64,000 nt of DNA. Origin: Paracoccaceae bacterium. GTDB lineage: Bacteria > Pseudomonadota > Alphaproteobacteria > Rhodobacterales > Rhodobacteraceae. The stretch covers positions 62,001 through 126,000 of the forward strand of contig JABURR010000094.1 of the NCBI GenBank assembly GCA_014762635.1. The letters run 5' to 3'. This document shows positions 53,106-61,533 of the stretch, in pieces (the stretch's first letter is position 1; each line of letters begins with the position of its first letter). A model generated the notes under the pieces. That model was not told the origin of the DNA, did no database searches, and worked only from the letters and a program-made list of their open reading frames with translations. Position numbers and translations under genes: made by a program.

Positions 53106-56100
53106 TCAGAACAACGGATCATGGGTCATCGACGTCACCAGCAGGCGCATCGAGCGGTACCCGGTCTCGGGATCAAGCGGCAGGGTTCCCGCGTCGGCGC
53201 CGGGCAGGCTCAGATCCGCCTGCATCTGGCTGCCGTTGGTCAGGATCTTTCCGGTGGGGATCTCGGCGATGACCTCGATCTCCTCGCGGGCGGGGAGGGC
53301 CAAAGAGAACGGCGCGCTCTGGCCCGGGTAGAGGTTCGTTTCCACGAACCCGGCCTCGGCCCAAATCGGGCTGCCATCCAGCCCGAACAGCAAAACGTTG
53401 ATCCGCGTGATCGTGGCGGTTTTGGTGCCGGTGTTGACCGCAAGCCCTGTCAGGACCGGGGCGCCGTCGACAAGCTCCGCACGGATCCCGTTCAGGGACA
53501 CGCCGCGATAGAGGTCGCGCCCGGTCACGAGCGCCCGCGCCTCCATCGAGGCGGCATCGGGCGCGGCCTCAAGCTCGGGCGGGATGAACAGTGTCGGGTC
53601 GAATTCGCCCCGGGTCTCGGCGGCTTCCAGCGACAGGACGCCCTCGAAATCCACCCGGAACCCGGCACTTTCGGCCGGCAGCAGGCGCTGGCCATTGACT
53701 CGCCCGGCAGCCTGCCAGGCCAGTGTCTTTTCCGTGCCCTCGAGATTGGCGAAGAGGGTGACGGCGGCAGGGTCCGCATCGGCATTGGTCACCTGGCCCA
53801 GGACGGAGTAGCGACCATCCCGGCGGACTACCCGCGCCCCGTCGATCGCGATCCGGGGGCGATCCAGCCGATCCCGGTGCAGATCCGTATCGGCCCGCGG
53901 CTGGCGACGGCCGACCACGTTCCAAGCTACCTCGCCCTGCCGCTGCAGCCGGACCGGCGTCTGGACCGGGCGAAGCCCCATCGGGACAACGAACCAGTGA
54001 TCCCCGCGCTTTACCGTCCGCAGCACCAGGGTCTCGGTCCGCATGTCCACGGCGGTAAGCCAATGGAGCTTGACCTCCCAATCCCGCAGGGTCGGGCTGG
54101 TCTGGGTCTGCTTGATGTCCATGTCGGCAAGCTTGCCATAGGAGGCCAGCAAGCCGCCCTTCCAGCGCCAGTTGAACATCACCTCTTCGAAATCGCCGCG
54201 GGTTTCGGGGTCGAGCAGGGCATAGGCGCCGTCGAACCGGCGGAAATCGAGATTGTCGAAATAGGCCGCGATGACCTGATCGGGCGCCAGGGGCGTCGCC
54301 GCCTTTCGCATGAGCATCGTGGCAAGGCCAGAGGCAGAGATTACCGTCGCCAAGCCGAGGGCCAGCACGATCAGCCGGACCCGCCGGGGATTGGTAAAGC
54401 CGCCCGGGGCCTCCTGCACTGGTCGAAACTCGGAGAGTTTGGCCCCGAAGTTGCGCCGCAATGCGCTGAGCGCGAAGAGAAGCCCCGCCGACAGAAGCGC
54501 TGCCGGGGGCAGGATGCCCCACATCATCGCATGACTGCGCGGAATCTCGATCCGGGGCTGGAACAGTGGCAGCGGCGAGATATCGGGCTTTTCCCAGACC
54601 ACCACCCCGTTCGAAAGGCGGTTCAGCCGGGTCCAGCCGCTGAAATGCAGAAGCGGATCATAGAAGGCGTCATTGGAAAAGACGTATTTCAAGTGATACC
54701 GCTCGGCATTCTCGATGAACTGCCGCAGAGAGCCTAGGCCCGGAACCCCGAGGTATTTCGCGTTTTCCAGCCGCTCGACCGAAAATCGTGTCATGTCGGG
54801 CAGGCGGCGTGCGGAATGGTAATTCCCGTCAACCGATTGCGCGGTGGTCTGGGCCGAGACATAGGCGAACTGATCCCCGAACCCGAGCGTGAGATAGCGC
54901 CAGCGGTCATGCTCGTCCTCGTCGAGGAAGCGCGCGATGGGCGTCGGGTCGATGAAATCCGGCTGGGTCGGCTGGATCGTGGGAAGGATCGCGGCGAAGA
55001 CGGCGATCCCGGTCATGCCCCCGAAGATGCCGCCCACGATCAGGCGATGCACCCCCTGGCCAAGCGCGCGGCGTACGGCCTCGCCCGAGCGGCCATGCAG
55101 CAGACCGTCGAACATCAACCCCAGGAACGGCAGGATCAGGATCGTCGCCCAGAAGGTGAAGCGGTCCAGCGTCAGGATGTCGAAGGCGCCTCGCAGGATC
55201 GCGCGCGAGATCGGCGTGGTGCCCCCGGTTCCAAGGATGAAGCACAGGATCACCGACAGCCCCAACGGCCAGAGCCGCGTGGTGAAGGTCTTGTAGACGG
55301 CATAGGGCAGGAACAGGATCGCCATGCCCCAGGGCAGGGCGAAGAAGATGAACCCCAGGTCAAGCCGCTCGATGAAGCTTTCGCGGCTGCCGTGGGGGAT
55401 CGGCACCTGGGTAATCGGATCGCTGATCGACCAGTACCAATAGGGGAAAACCGTGATCACGATGGCCGAGAGCATGAAGACCGCCAGGACCAGGCCGCGT
55501 GCGAAGGGCGCGACAAAACGGCGGGCGCGGCGCAGGCGGGATGCGCCGGGCATCGGCGACAGCTCAGCCACTGCGCGCAGGGCCTGAAGCGCCAGCGGAA
55601 TGATGAACAGGACGCCGCCGAAGATCGTCGTGACGTGATGGGCCGCAGTGGTGGCGGCGGCGAAGACCACCGCGGTGACGAAATCCTTGAACTTGCCAAA
55701 GACGATCCAGCGATAAACCGATGGCAGCCCGTTCAGGAAGATCCCCAGCGAGCAGATCGTGGGCAACTGGCCGAACAGGTGAATCGTTTCCGAGATCGAC
55801 GACGACAGCGTCAGCGCCACGGCCGCGTAACCGGCCGCCCGGGGCCGAACCCAGAGCAGCGCGAAGCGATAGACCCCGATCACCAGCAGGATCAGCCCGG
55901 TCATCTGCACCACGATGAACGCCGCCCTGAGCGGCATCACATACATCAGCGCGCCCATGGCCATATGGGTGCCCGGCGGATAGGAGGTCGTCGCGAACCC
56001 GGTGTACCAGCGCGGCTCCCACGGGTCGAACCAGCTCCGGTGATAGTGGTCCCCGAAGAACATGTGGATATAGGCGTCGTAGGTATTGCCGTGGGTGAAC

Positions 56101-56198
56101 GGCAAAAGCCCGCCATGAAACAGGACAGCCGCCGCCAGCGCTACCAGCAGAAGGCGCAGGCCCTGGCTTTCTTCCTGTCGGTCCGTGGCCTGGCTCAT
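53106..56198 (-). CDS. Large membrane protein, PTPS-related/GT-C-like with periplasmic C-terminal domains
   Basis: 1030 residues. The first half has about nine to eleven membrane segments with an early periplasmic acidic/histidine loop (GNTYDAYIHMFFGDHYHRSW) like GT-C transferases. Residues around 450-580 form a soluble stretch, then two more hydrophobic segments near 590 and 650. The C-terminal third is soluble and beta-rich (DKIAA-type YFDNLDFRRFDGAYALLDPETRGDF resembles NTF2-like folds). It is a candidate polymerase or lipid-linked sugar transferase; no Wzy is otherwise seen. It heads the operon. Confidence 0.7.
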   Translation of the reverse strand: MSQATDRQEESQGLRLLLVALAAAVLFHGGLLPFTHGNTYDAYIHMFFGDHYHRSWFDPWEPRWYTGFATTSYPPGTHMAMGALMYVMPLRAAFIVVQMTGLILLVIGVYRFALLWVRPRAAGYAAVALTLSSSISETIHLFGQLPTICSLGIFLNGLPSVYRWIVFGKFKDFVTAVVFAAATTAAHHVTTIFGGVLFIIPLALQALRAVAELSPMPGASRLRRARRFVAPFARGLVLAVFMLSAIVITVFPYWYWSISDPITQVPIPHGSRESFIERLDLGFIFFALPWGMAILFLPYAVYKTFTTRLWPLGLSVILCFILGTGGTTPISRAILRGAFDILTLDRFTFWATILILPFLGLMFDGLLHGRSGEAVRRALGQGVHRLIVGGIFGGMTGIAVFAAILPTIQPTQPDFIDPTPIARFLDEDEHDRWRYLTLGFGDQFAYVSAQTTAQSVDGNYHSARRLPDMTRFSVERLENAKYLGVPGLGSLRQFIENAERYHLKYVFSNDAFYDPLLHFSGWTRLNRLSNGVVVWEKPDISPLPLFQPRIEIPRSHAMMWGILPPAALLSAGLLFALSALRRNFGAKLSEFRPVQEAPGGFTNPRRVRLIVLALGLATVISASGLATMLMRKAATPLAPDQVIAAYFDNLDFRRFDGAYALLDPETRGDFEEVMFNWRWKGGLLASYGKLADMDIKQTQTSPTLRDWEVKLHWLTAVDMRTETLVLRTVKRGDHWFVVPMGLRPVQTPVRLQRQGEVAWNVVGRRQPRADTDLHRDRLDRPRIAIDGARVVRRDGRYSVLGQVTNADADPAAVTLFANLEGTEKTLAWQAAGRVNGQRLLPAESAGFRVDFEGVLSLEAAETRGEFDPTLFIPPELEAAPDAASMEARALVTGRDLYRGVSLNGIRAELVDGAPVLTGLAVNTGTKTATITRINVLLFGLDGSPIWAEAGFVETNLYPGQSAPFSLALPAREEIEVIAEIPTGKILTNGSQMQADLSLPGADAGTLPLDPETGYRSMRLLVTSMTHDPLF

Positions 56199-56222
56199 GA
56201 CTTTCGGCGCCTGTTATTGCGT

Positions 56223-56260
56223 TCGACGATCCGATGCGTCCAGCCGCATCGGATCGTCGA
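56223..56260. terminator. Long perfect hairpin between the operon and RR2
   Basis: A 16-bp perfect stem, TCGACGATCCGATGCG (56223-56238) and CGCATCGGATCGTCGA (56245-56260), with a 6-nt loop. It lies 12 bp after the RR2 stop codon on the minus strand, before the exopolysaccharide operon. No U-tract follows, so it may be a terminator, an attenuator, or an mRNA-stabilising stem. Confidence 0.55.
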
Positions 56261-56271
56261 CCGTCGACAGC

Positions 56272-56874
56272 TCAGACGAGCTTCTTGTCCCGCGCGATGA
56301 TTGCCGCGTGGGTCCGGTTCATGGCGCCGATCTTGCGCCGCATGGAGGTAACATGAAGTTTCACGGTGACCTCCTGGATGCCCAGGTCGCGGGCGATGTC
56401 CTTGTTGGACTGCCCCTTGCAGATGCCGCGCAGCACGTCGCGCTCGCGCGGGGAGAGGATCGAATCCGGATCCTCGGCGGGCTTCTGCATGAAATCCACC
56501 GGCGCGTAGATCTCGCCGGCCGCCATGAATTTCGCCGCGCTTGCCATGGAACGGGAGGCCAGGGTCTTGGGAATGAATCCCGCCGCACCGGCCGCGATCG
56601 CCTTGTCGACGATGGCCCGCGGCACGTCGCCGGACAGGATCGCCACGGGGCGATCCTCGTTGGCCTTCTTCATTCTCAGAAAGCCGTTCAACCCGTCCAT
56701 GTCAGGCATGTTGTAGTCCAGCAGCACCAGGTCATAGCTACCGGATCTCTTGATGTCCGAGATCGCATCGCCGAGACTACTGGCGGTGCGCACCTCTTCT
56801 ATTCCCGATGACTTCAGGAAGGCGGCGATGGTCTCGTGGACCAGCTCGTGATCGTCAGCAACCAGAATTCGCAT
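56272..56874 (-). CDS. LuxR/FixJ-type response regulator RR2
   Basis: 200 residues. Receiver with D7, D8 and D53 (LLDYNMPDMDG); C-terminal HTH LSPRERDVLRGICKGQSNKDIARDLGIQEVTVKLHV. The recognition-helix segment QEVTVKLHV is identical to RR1, so the two may bind the same DNA. It is divergent from the COG3915-like gene and HK2, and only about 70 bp upstream of the exopolysaccharide operon on the same strand, with a hairpin between. Confidence 0.93.
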   Translation of the reverse strand: MRILVADDHELVHETIAAFLKSSGIEEVRTASSLGDAISDIKRSGSYDLVLLDYNMPDMDGLNGFLRMKKANEDRPVAILSGDVPRAIVDKAIAAGAAGFIPKTLASRSMASAAKFMAAGEIYAPVDFMQKPAEDPDSILSPRERDVLRGICKGQSNKDIARDLGIQEVTVKLHVTSMRRKIGAMNRTHAAIIARDKKLV

Positions 56875-57070
56875 TACTCTTACCCTTCAATACTTGAACG
56901 CGTTCAGTTGGTCCTGCGAGGCATCCATCTTTGGTCTAAGGTCAGGTCCCCACCACCGCCGTTGAAACCAACCGTTTTGTAAAAACCTCGCAAAAATAGG
57001 GATATAGAATAATCGATCTGCGGCCAATCAGGCGTAAGTATTGGTGGGATAGTGCAAAAGGAAACGCGAC

Positions 57071-57086
57071 CTATCCCAATGGATAG
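57071..57086. promoter_or_regulatory. 6-4-6 palindrome, copy a (perfect)
   Basis: CTATCC-CAAT-GGATAG, perfect 6-bp arms, in the divergent region between RR2 (start 56874) and the COG3915-like gene (start 57176). It is the best copy of the motif also found at 42978, 49011 and 50466. The 301-bp gap (56875-57175) holds no gene. Confidence 0.6.
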
Positions 57087-57175
57087 AATTCTATTCCTAT
57101 GCATTGATGACCCGGTCCGAGAGGTGTGACACCTTCTGTCCTGTCGCCAGAGACTGACAGCAAAGGTTTCCAGTT

Positions 57176-57688
57176 ATGTGCAAGTATCGAGTTCCAGCGG
57201 CCGTCACGGCCGCGCTGTTTCTCTGGGTCGGAACTGCTTCGGCATCCGACCTTCCCATGCCCGAAGGCGAGGTTGTCCTGACCGTGTCGGGAAACATCGC
57301 CACAGCAAATGACGGAGATCGCGCCCTGTTCGATCTTTCGATGTTGCAGGGCATGGGGGCGACACGAATTTCCACCTCGACCATCTGGACCGACGGGGTG
57401 CAGAGCTTCACCGGCGTGCCCCTGTACATTCTGCTGGAGGAACTGGGCGTGACCGGCGGGACGCTCCGCGCGACGGCAATCAATGACTACACGGTCGAGA
57501 TACCGGTCACCGACGTCGGAGAGACGTTCCCGATCATCGCCTACCTACGCAATAGCGAGGTAATGTCCATCCGGGACAAGGGCCCGCTGTGGATAGTTTA
57601 CCCGTATGACCTGAGCCCGGAATACCGGACCGAAACATCCTATGCGCAGAGCATCTGGCAGCTTGATCGCATCGAAGTGGTGGAGTGA
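57176..57688 (+). CDS. Periplasmic COG3915-like (molybdopterin-oxidoreductase-type fold) protein
   Basis: 170 residues with a signal peptide (cleavage near TASA-SD). The pattern VLTVSGNIATANDG, LSMLQGMGATRISTSTIWTDGVQSFTGVPLYILLEELG and the end RTETSYAQSIWQLDRIEV resembles the small COG3915 group related to the sulfite-oxidase molybdopterin fold, but I see no cofactor cysteine. It is encoded 4 bp before HK2, so it probably acts as a periplasmic sensory partner. The ligand is unknown. Confidence 0.75.
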   Translation: MCKYRVPAAVTAALFLWVGTASASDLPMPEGEVVLTVSGNIATANDGDRALFDLSMLQGMGATRISTSTIWTDGVQSFTGVPLYILLEELGVTGGTLRATAINDYTVEIPVTDVGETFPIIAYLRNSEVMSIRDKGPLWIVYPYDLSPEYRTETSYAQSIWQLDRIEVVE

Positions 57689-57692
57689 CGCC

Positions 57693-60272
57693 ATGGCAAG
57701 CTCTGCACAGCGCGACACATATGCGATGACAGCCAGGCCACGTGCTGGTCTGGCCTTGATCGGACTGGTGATCTGCGCCTTGGGTATCATCTATCTTGCC
57801 TCGGACATTCGTCCGAGGATCGAAGAGTTGGCGACCTCCAATTCGGATACGATCCAATGGTCCCTCGGCCAAGCCGAGGTCGAGCTGCTTGCGCTTCAGG
57901 CCGCTGTACGCGCGCCTTCGACCGGTGGCGCGGTGGATTTTCAGGAAGTCCGCCGTCGGTTCGATGTCTTCTACAGTCGCATGGACACGATCGCTCGGGG
58001 GGCGCAGTATGCGCGAATCTTGGAAATCTCGCGAAACCGAGAGACCCTGGCTGCCGTTGACAGGTTCCTCGATTTTGGTTCAGGCATGTTTGAGGGACGT
58101 GAAGCTTTTTCCCCATCCGATCTGTCGGCGATGGATCAGGCAATTTCTCGGATCCGGCCCGCAATACGAAGTCTGAGCCTAAGCGCAGTCGGCCTGTTCG
58201 CGAAGGATGCAGACGCGAAACGCGCCGAGGTGTCGAACTTGTTGCTCGAGGTGGCCGGCCTGACGCTCATCCTAGTCGCGACGCTCTTCGTCTTCTCGTC
58301 GCTTTTTCTGCACCTGGTCTATGTGAATAGATCCCGCGTGTTGGAGCAGGCGCGCACGACGTCCCGTCTGGCGGCCGTGATTTCCACCTCGCTAGACGCG
58401 ATCATCGTCGTTGATCGGTCAGGTCGGATTCTAGAGTTCAATTCGGCAGCCGAGGATATTTTCGGCTATTCGAAGCGCGAAGCCTTTCATCAGGACATGG
58501 GTGATCTGATCATCCCCAAGCACCTGAGGGCGGCCCATGAGGCCGGCATGGAACGCTACAGGAAGACCGGCGAGCGCCGCGTCACCGGCAAGGGGCTTCT
58601 GAGGCTGGAAGCCATGCGCAAGGACGGATCGGTGTTTCCGGTGGAAATGTCGATTTCCGCAGCCGGAAGCGTCGGCGACGAGATCTTCGTGTCCTTCCTG
58701 CGCGACATCTCAACCAGGGTCGCGGCGGAAAAGGAACTGGTGGAAGCCCGTGACAAGGCTCTTGCCGGGGAACAGGCCAAGGCTGACCTCCTCGCCGTGA
58801 TGAGCCACGAGATGCGCACCCCCCTCAACGGCGTGCTGGGCACGATGGACCTCTTGCGGACGACCCCGCTGAACCAGCAGCAGAAATCGTACCTCGAGAT
58901 CATGCGTATGTCCGGAAACCTTCTGCTGCATCACCTGAACGGTGTGCTCGAGATATCCAAGCTCGACTCGGGCAGTGTCGAGATTGCCTCTGTTCCCTTC
59001 GATGCCAACGAGATGGTCAGGGAGATCGCCGAAAGCCAGAAGGGCCTTGCCAAGAGTGCTGGTAATACCTTGAGCGTCGAGACCTCCGATCCCACGATGG
59101 ACAACGTTGTCGGGGACGTGATGCGGGTCCAGCAGGTGCTGCTGAACCTCGTGAACAACGCGATCAAGTTCACCCGCAACGGCCATGTGAGCATCGAGTG
59201 CCAGCGGCTTGGCGGCGGAGAGATGGTCGAGTTCCGCGTCAAGGACAACGGAATCGGCATCAGCGCCAAGAACCTGTCGCGGATATTCGACGACTTCGTC
59301 ACGCTGGACGCCAGTTTCAGCCGCCGCACGGAAGGCACCGGCCTGGGCCTGGGTATCTGTCGGCGGGTCGCCGAGGCCCTGGGTGGCCAGATCAACGTGC
59401 GCAGCCAACCGGGCGTGGGCAGCGTCTTTACCTTCCGCGTTCCATTGTCATCGGCTGGCGGCAGGCTTTCCAACGCGGCAACCAAACGCCTGCCCAAGAC
59501 CCTCACCGATCTTTCGCCACGCAACACGCCCCTCTACGTGCTGCTTGTCGAAGACAACCACGTGAACCGCGTGGTGGCGCGCGAAATGCTGGAAAAGCTC
59601 GGCCACATTATCAGCGAGGCCCACAACGGGCGCGAGGCTGTCGCACTGGCCAAGAAATTCGCGTTCGATCTCATCCTGATGGACATCAGCATGCCCGAGA
59701 TGGACGGGGTGACGGCCGCGCGCAAGATTCACGAGACGTGTGAATTGAACAAGACCGTTCCGATCGTTGCCCTGACAGCAAATGTGCTGCCGAAGGATAT
59801 CGAGTACTATGAAGATTCTGGAATGTCGGCCACGGTGACCAAGCCCGTGTCGACCGCAGACCTTGCGGAGGTGATCATGTCTGTTGTCTTGAAATCCCCG
59901 AAATTCACCAAAGAGGAACCCCAGCCGATGCAAGAGACGGACCTGATTGATTTGTCCCTGTTCGAAACCATGCAGCGAGACCTGGGCGAAGACCGGATGG
60001 CCGCATTGGTGAAAAACTTCCTGTCCGACGCCGAGCCCCGGGTCGAAGCCCTGCTGGGCTGGGGAGAGGTCACGACGGATCCGTCGGGGCTCAAGGCCGA
60101 GGTACACAAGCTGGCCGGATCCGCCGCCGTCTTCGGTGCCGTCCGTCTGCAACGACTTCTGAGCGGGATCGAGACCGCGCTGCGTCAGTCGGACTTCGCG
60201 TCTGCGTCGCAGGGCATGTCGAAAGTAGAGGACGTCTGGAGGGACACGCGCGAGGTTCTCGCCGCAGTCTGA
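57693..60272 (+). CDS. Hybrid sensor histidine kinase with receiver and HPt (HK2)
   Basis: 859 residues from ATG 57693, with GGAG upstream. TM1 (about 19-37), a periplasmic sensor, TM2 (about 185-210), PAS (about 223-340), HisKA with H372 (MSHEMRTPLNG), HATPase (NNAIKFT at 488; GTGLGLGI at 548), receiver (about 614-730, D664) and a C-terminal HPt with H805 (EVHKLAGSAAVFG). It is a full phosphorelay in one chain, and the only HPt I find in the window. It likely feeds RR2, encoded divergently. Confidence 0.93.
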   Translation: MASSAQRDTYAMTARPRAGLALIGLVICALGIIYLASDIRPRIEELATSNSDTIQWSLGQAEVELLALQAAVRAPSTGGAVDFQEVRRRFDVFYSRMDTIARGAQYARILEISRNRETLAAVDRFLDFGSGMFEGREAFSPSDLSAMDQAISRIRPAIRSLSLSAVGLFAKDADAKRAEVSNLLLEVAGLTLILVATLFVFSSLFLHLVYVNRSRVLEQARTTSRLAAVISTSLDAIIVVDRSGRILEFNSAAEDIFGYSKREAFHQDMGDLIIPKHLRAAHEAGMERYRKTGERRVTGKGLLRLEAMRKDGSVFPVEMSISAAGSVGDEIFVSFLRDISTRVAAEKELVEARDKALAGEQAKADLLAVMSHEMRTPLNGVLGTMDLLRTTPLNQQQKSYLEIMRMSGNLLLHHLNGVLEISKLDSGSVEIASVPFDANEMVREIAESQKGLAKSAGNTLSVETSDPTMDNVVGDVMRVQQVLLNLVNNAIKFTRNGHVSIECQRLGGGEMVEFRVKDNGIGISAKNLSRIFDDFVTLDASFSRRTEGTGLGLGICRRVAEALGGQINVRSQPGVGSVFTFRVPLSSAGGRLSNAATKRLPKTLTDLSPRNTPLYVLLVEDNHVNRVVAREMLEKLGHIISEAHNGREAVALAKKFAFDLILMDISMPEMDGVTAARKIHETCELNKTVPIVALTANVLPKDIEYYEDSGMSATVTKPVSTADLAEVIMSVVLKSPKFTKEEPQPMQETDLIDLSLFETMQRDLGEDRMAALVKNFLSDAEPRVEALLGWGEVTTDPSGLKAEVHKLAGSAAVFGAVRLQRLLSGIETALRQSDFASASQGMSKVEDVWRDTREVLAAV

Positions 60273-60282
60273 CGTTCTCGCG

Positions 60283-60315
60283 GCGATCCCGGCACCGCAC
60301 CCCAGCCGGGATCGC
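60283..60315 (+). terminator. Intrinsic terminator of HK2
   Basis: Perfect 11-bp stem GCGATCCCGGC (60283-60293) and GCCGGGATCGC (60305-60315), followed by TCAAGTTTTC. It lies 10 bp after the HK2 stop and 9 bp before the 3' end of the convergent phosphorylase gene. Confidence 0.7.
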
Positions 60316-60323
60316 TCAAGTTT

Positions 60324-61028
60324 TCAGCCGAAGGCGGCGTCCAGCGCGATCTCGATCATATCGCCGAAGCTTTTCTCGCGCTCGCTCGATGGCAGCGACT
60401 CTCCGGTCAGAAGATGGTCGCTCACGGTCAGGACCGAAAGCGCCCGGCGCCCATGTCGGGCCGCCAGGTTGTAAAGTTCAGCCGTTTCCATTTCGACCGC
60501 CAGGATCCCGTGGCGAGTCATGAGTTCGTTCAGGTCGGGCCGTTCGTCATAGAAAACATCTGACGAATAGATTCCCCCGACATGATGCGGAACGCTGCGG
60601 GATTCGGCGGAGCTTGCCGCCGCTTTCAACAAGGACCAGTCCGCGCAGGGGGCGAATTGGAGCTCCCTGAAAATACCGCTCGACGGTGTGGAAATCGTCG
60701 AGGCGGTCATGGCGATGATGACATCGCGCAGTTTCACGCGCTCCTGCATCGCACCGGTAGACCCGATCCGGATCAGCGTCCGTGCCCCGAAATCCCGGAT
60801 CAATTCATTCACGTAAATGGACAGGGAGGGCATTCCCATTCCGGATCCGTGAATGGTGACCGGGTTTCCTTTCCAGGTCCCGGTGAAGCCAAGCATGCCC
60901 CGCACCTCGTTCACGAGACGCGGGGAGGTCAGGAAATTTTCGGCCGCCCATTTGGCACGGTACGGATCACCGGGAAGCAAAACGGTTTCGGCGATATCGC
61001 CGGGATTGGCCCCGATGTGAACGGTCAT
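60324..61028 (-). CDS. deoD: Purine nucleoside phosphorylase, DeoD type
   Basis: 234 residues from ATG 61028 ([21 protein letters not shown]), the normal DeoD start. Signature RIGSTGAMQ and the ligand segment [28 protein letters not shown] with DHL are present. It phosphorolyses purine nucleosides to free base and ribose-1-phosphate. It starts 5 bp after the stop of the HvrA-like gene on the same strand, so cotranscription is possible. Confidence 0.95.
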   Translation of the reverse strand: MTVHIGANPGDIAETVLLPGDPYRAKWAAENFLTSPRLVNEVRGMLGFTGTWKGNPVTIHGSGMGMPSLSIYVNELIRDFGARTLIRIGSTGAMQERVKLRDVIIAMTASTISTPSSGIFRELQFAPCADWSLLKAAASSAESRSVPHHVGGIYSSDVFYDERPDLNELMTRHGILAVEMETAELYNLAARHGRRALSVLTVSDHLLTGESLPSSEREKSFGDMIEIALDAAFG

Positions 61029-61033
61029 CTGGT

Positions 61034-61345
61034 TCAGATGGCCAGATCGTCCGGCGAAACACCCTTGGCCAGCGCATCCTTGAACCACGCCGGCTGGCGT
61101 CCGCGACCGCTCCAGGTGTCAGAGGGGTTTTCCGGATTCCGGTATTTCGGCACCGAAGCAGATTTCCCGGATTTCCGCTTGCCCGACACTTCATCGAGGC
61201 TGAACCCGAATTGACGGACGGCTTCTTCAGCCGCTTTGCGCGCTTCTTCCTTGCGACGCTGATCGAGCGTTTTGAGCGCCAGTTTCACATCGGCCTGAAG
61301 CTTTTCGAGTTCTTTTTTTGAAAGAGAATAGAGATCGATGTCCAT
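61034..61345 (-). CDS. H-NS-family nucleoid protein, HvrA-like
   Basis: 103 residues from ATG 61345 ([16 protein letters not shown]). The N-terminal half is a coiled coil for dimerisation; the C-terminal DNA-binding core has the H-NS signature [11 protein letters not shown]. Rhodobacter HvrA, a homologue, modulates photosynthesis genes and is one candidate for binding AT-rich stretches such as 14580-14680. The 188-bp gap upstream (61346-61533) shows no gene and presumably holds its promoter. Confidence 0.9.
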   Translation of the reverse strand: MDIDLYSLSKKELEKLQADVKLALKTLDQRRKEEARKAAEEAVRQFGFSLDEVSGKRKSGKSASVPKYRNPENPSDTWSGRGRQPAWFKDALAKGVSPDDLAI

Positions 61346-61533
61346 TTCAGAGTCCCCCAGCATTGGAATTTAGACATACTAGCAAGAATTCTGCCCTAAA
61401 TATAATCAATCTGGCGAAAGAAAACAAAAAAGTATTGGGTATCGAAAATTATTCCGATTTCGCAAAGTTGACCCAGGGTCACCCTTCTTTTCCGGAGGTC
61501 TGTCTCGAGCGACTCGAGGGAATTCAATCTCTG

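Noticed and set aside
52686-54737. 683-residue plus-strand open frame, and the 494-residue frame at 54816-56300
   Set aside because: Antisense to the exported protein and the large membrane-protein gene; low-complexity Arg/Gly composition.
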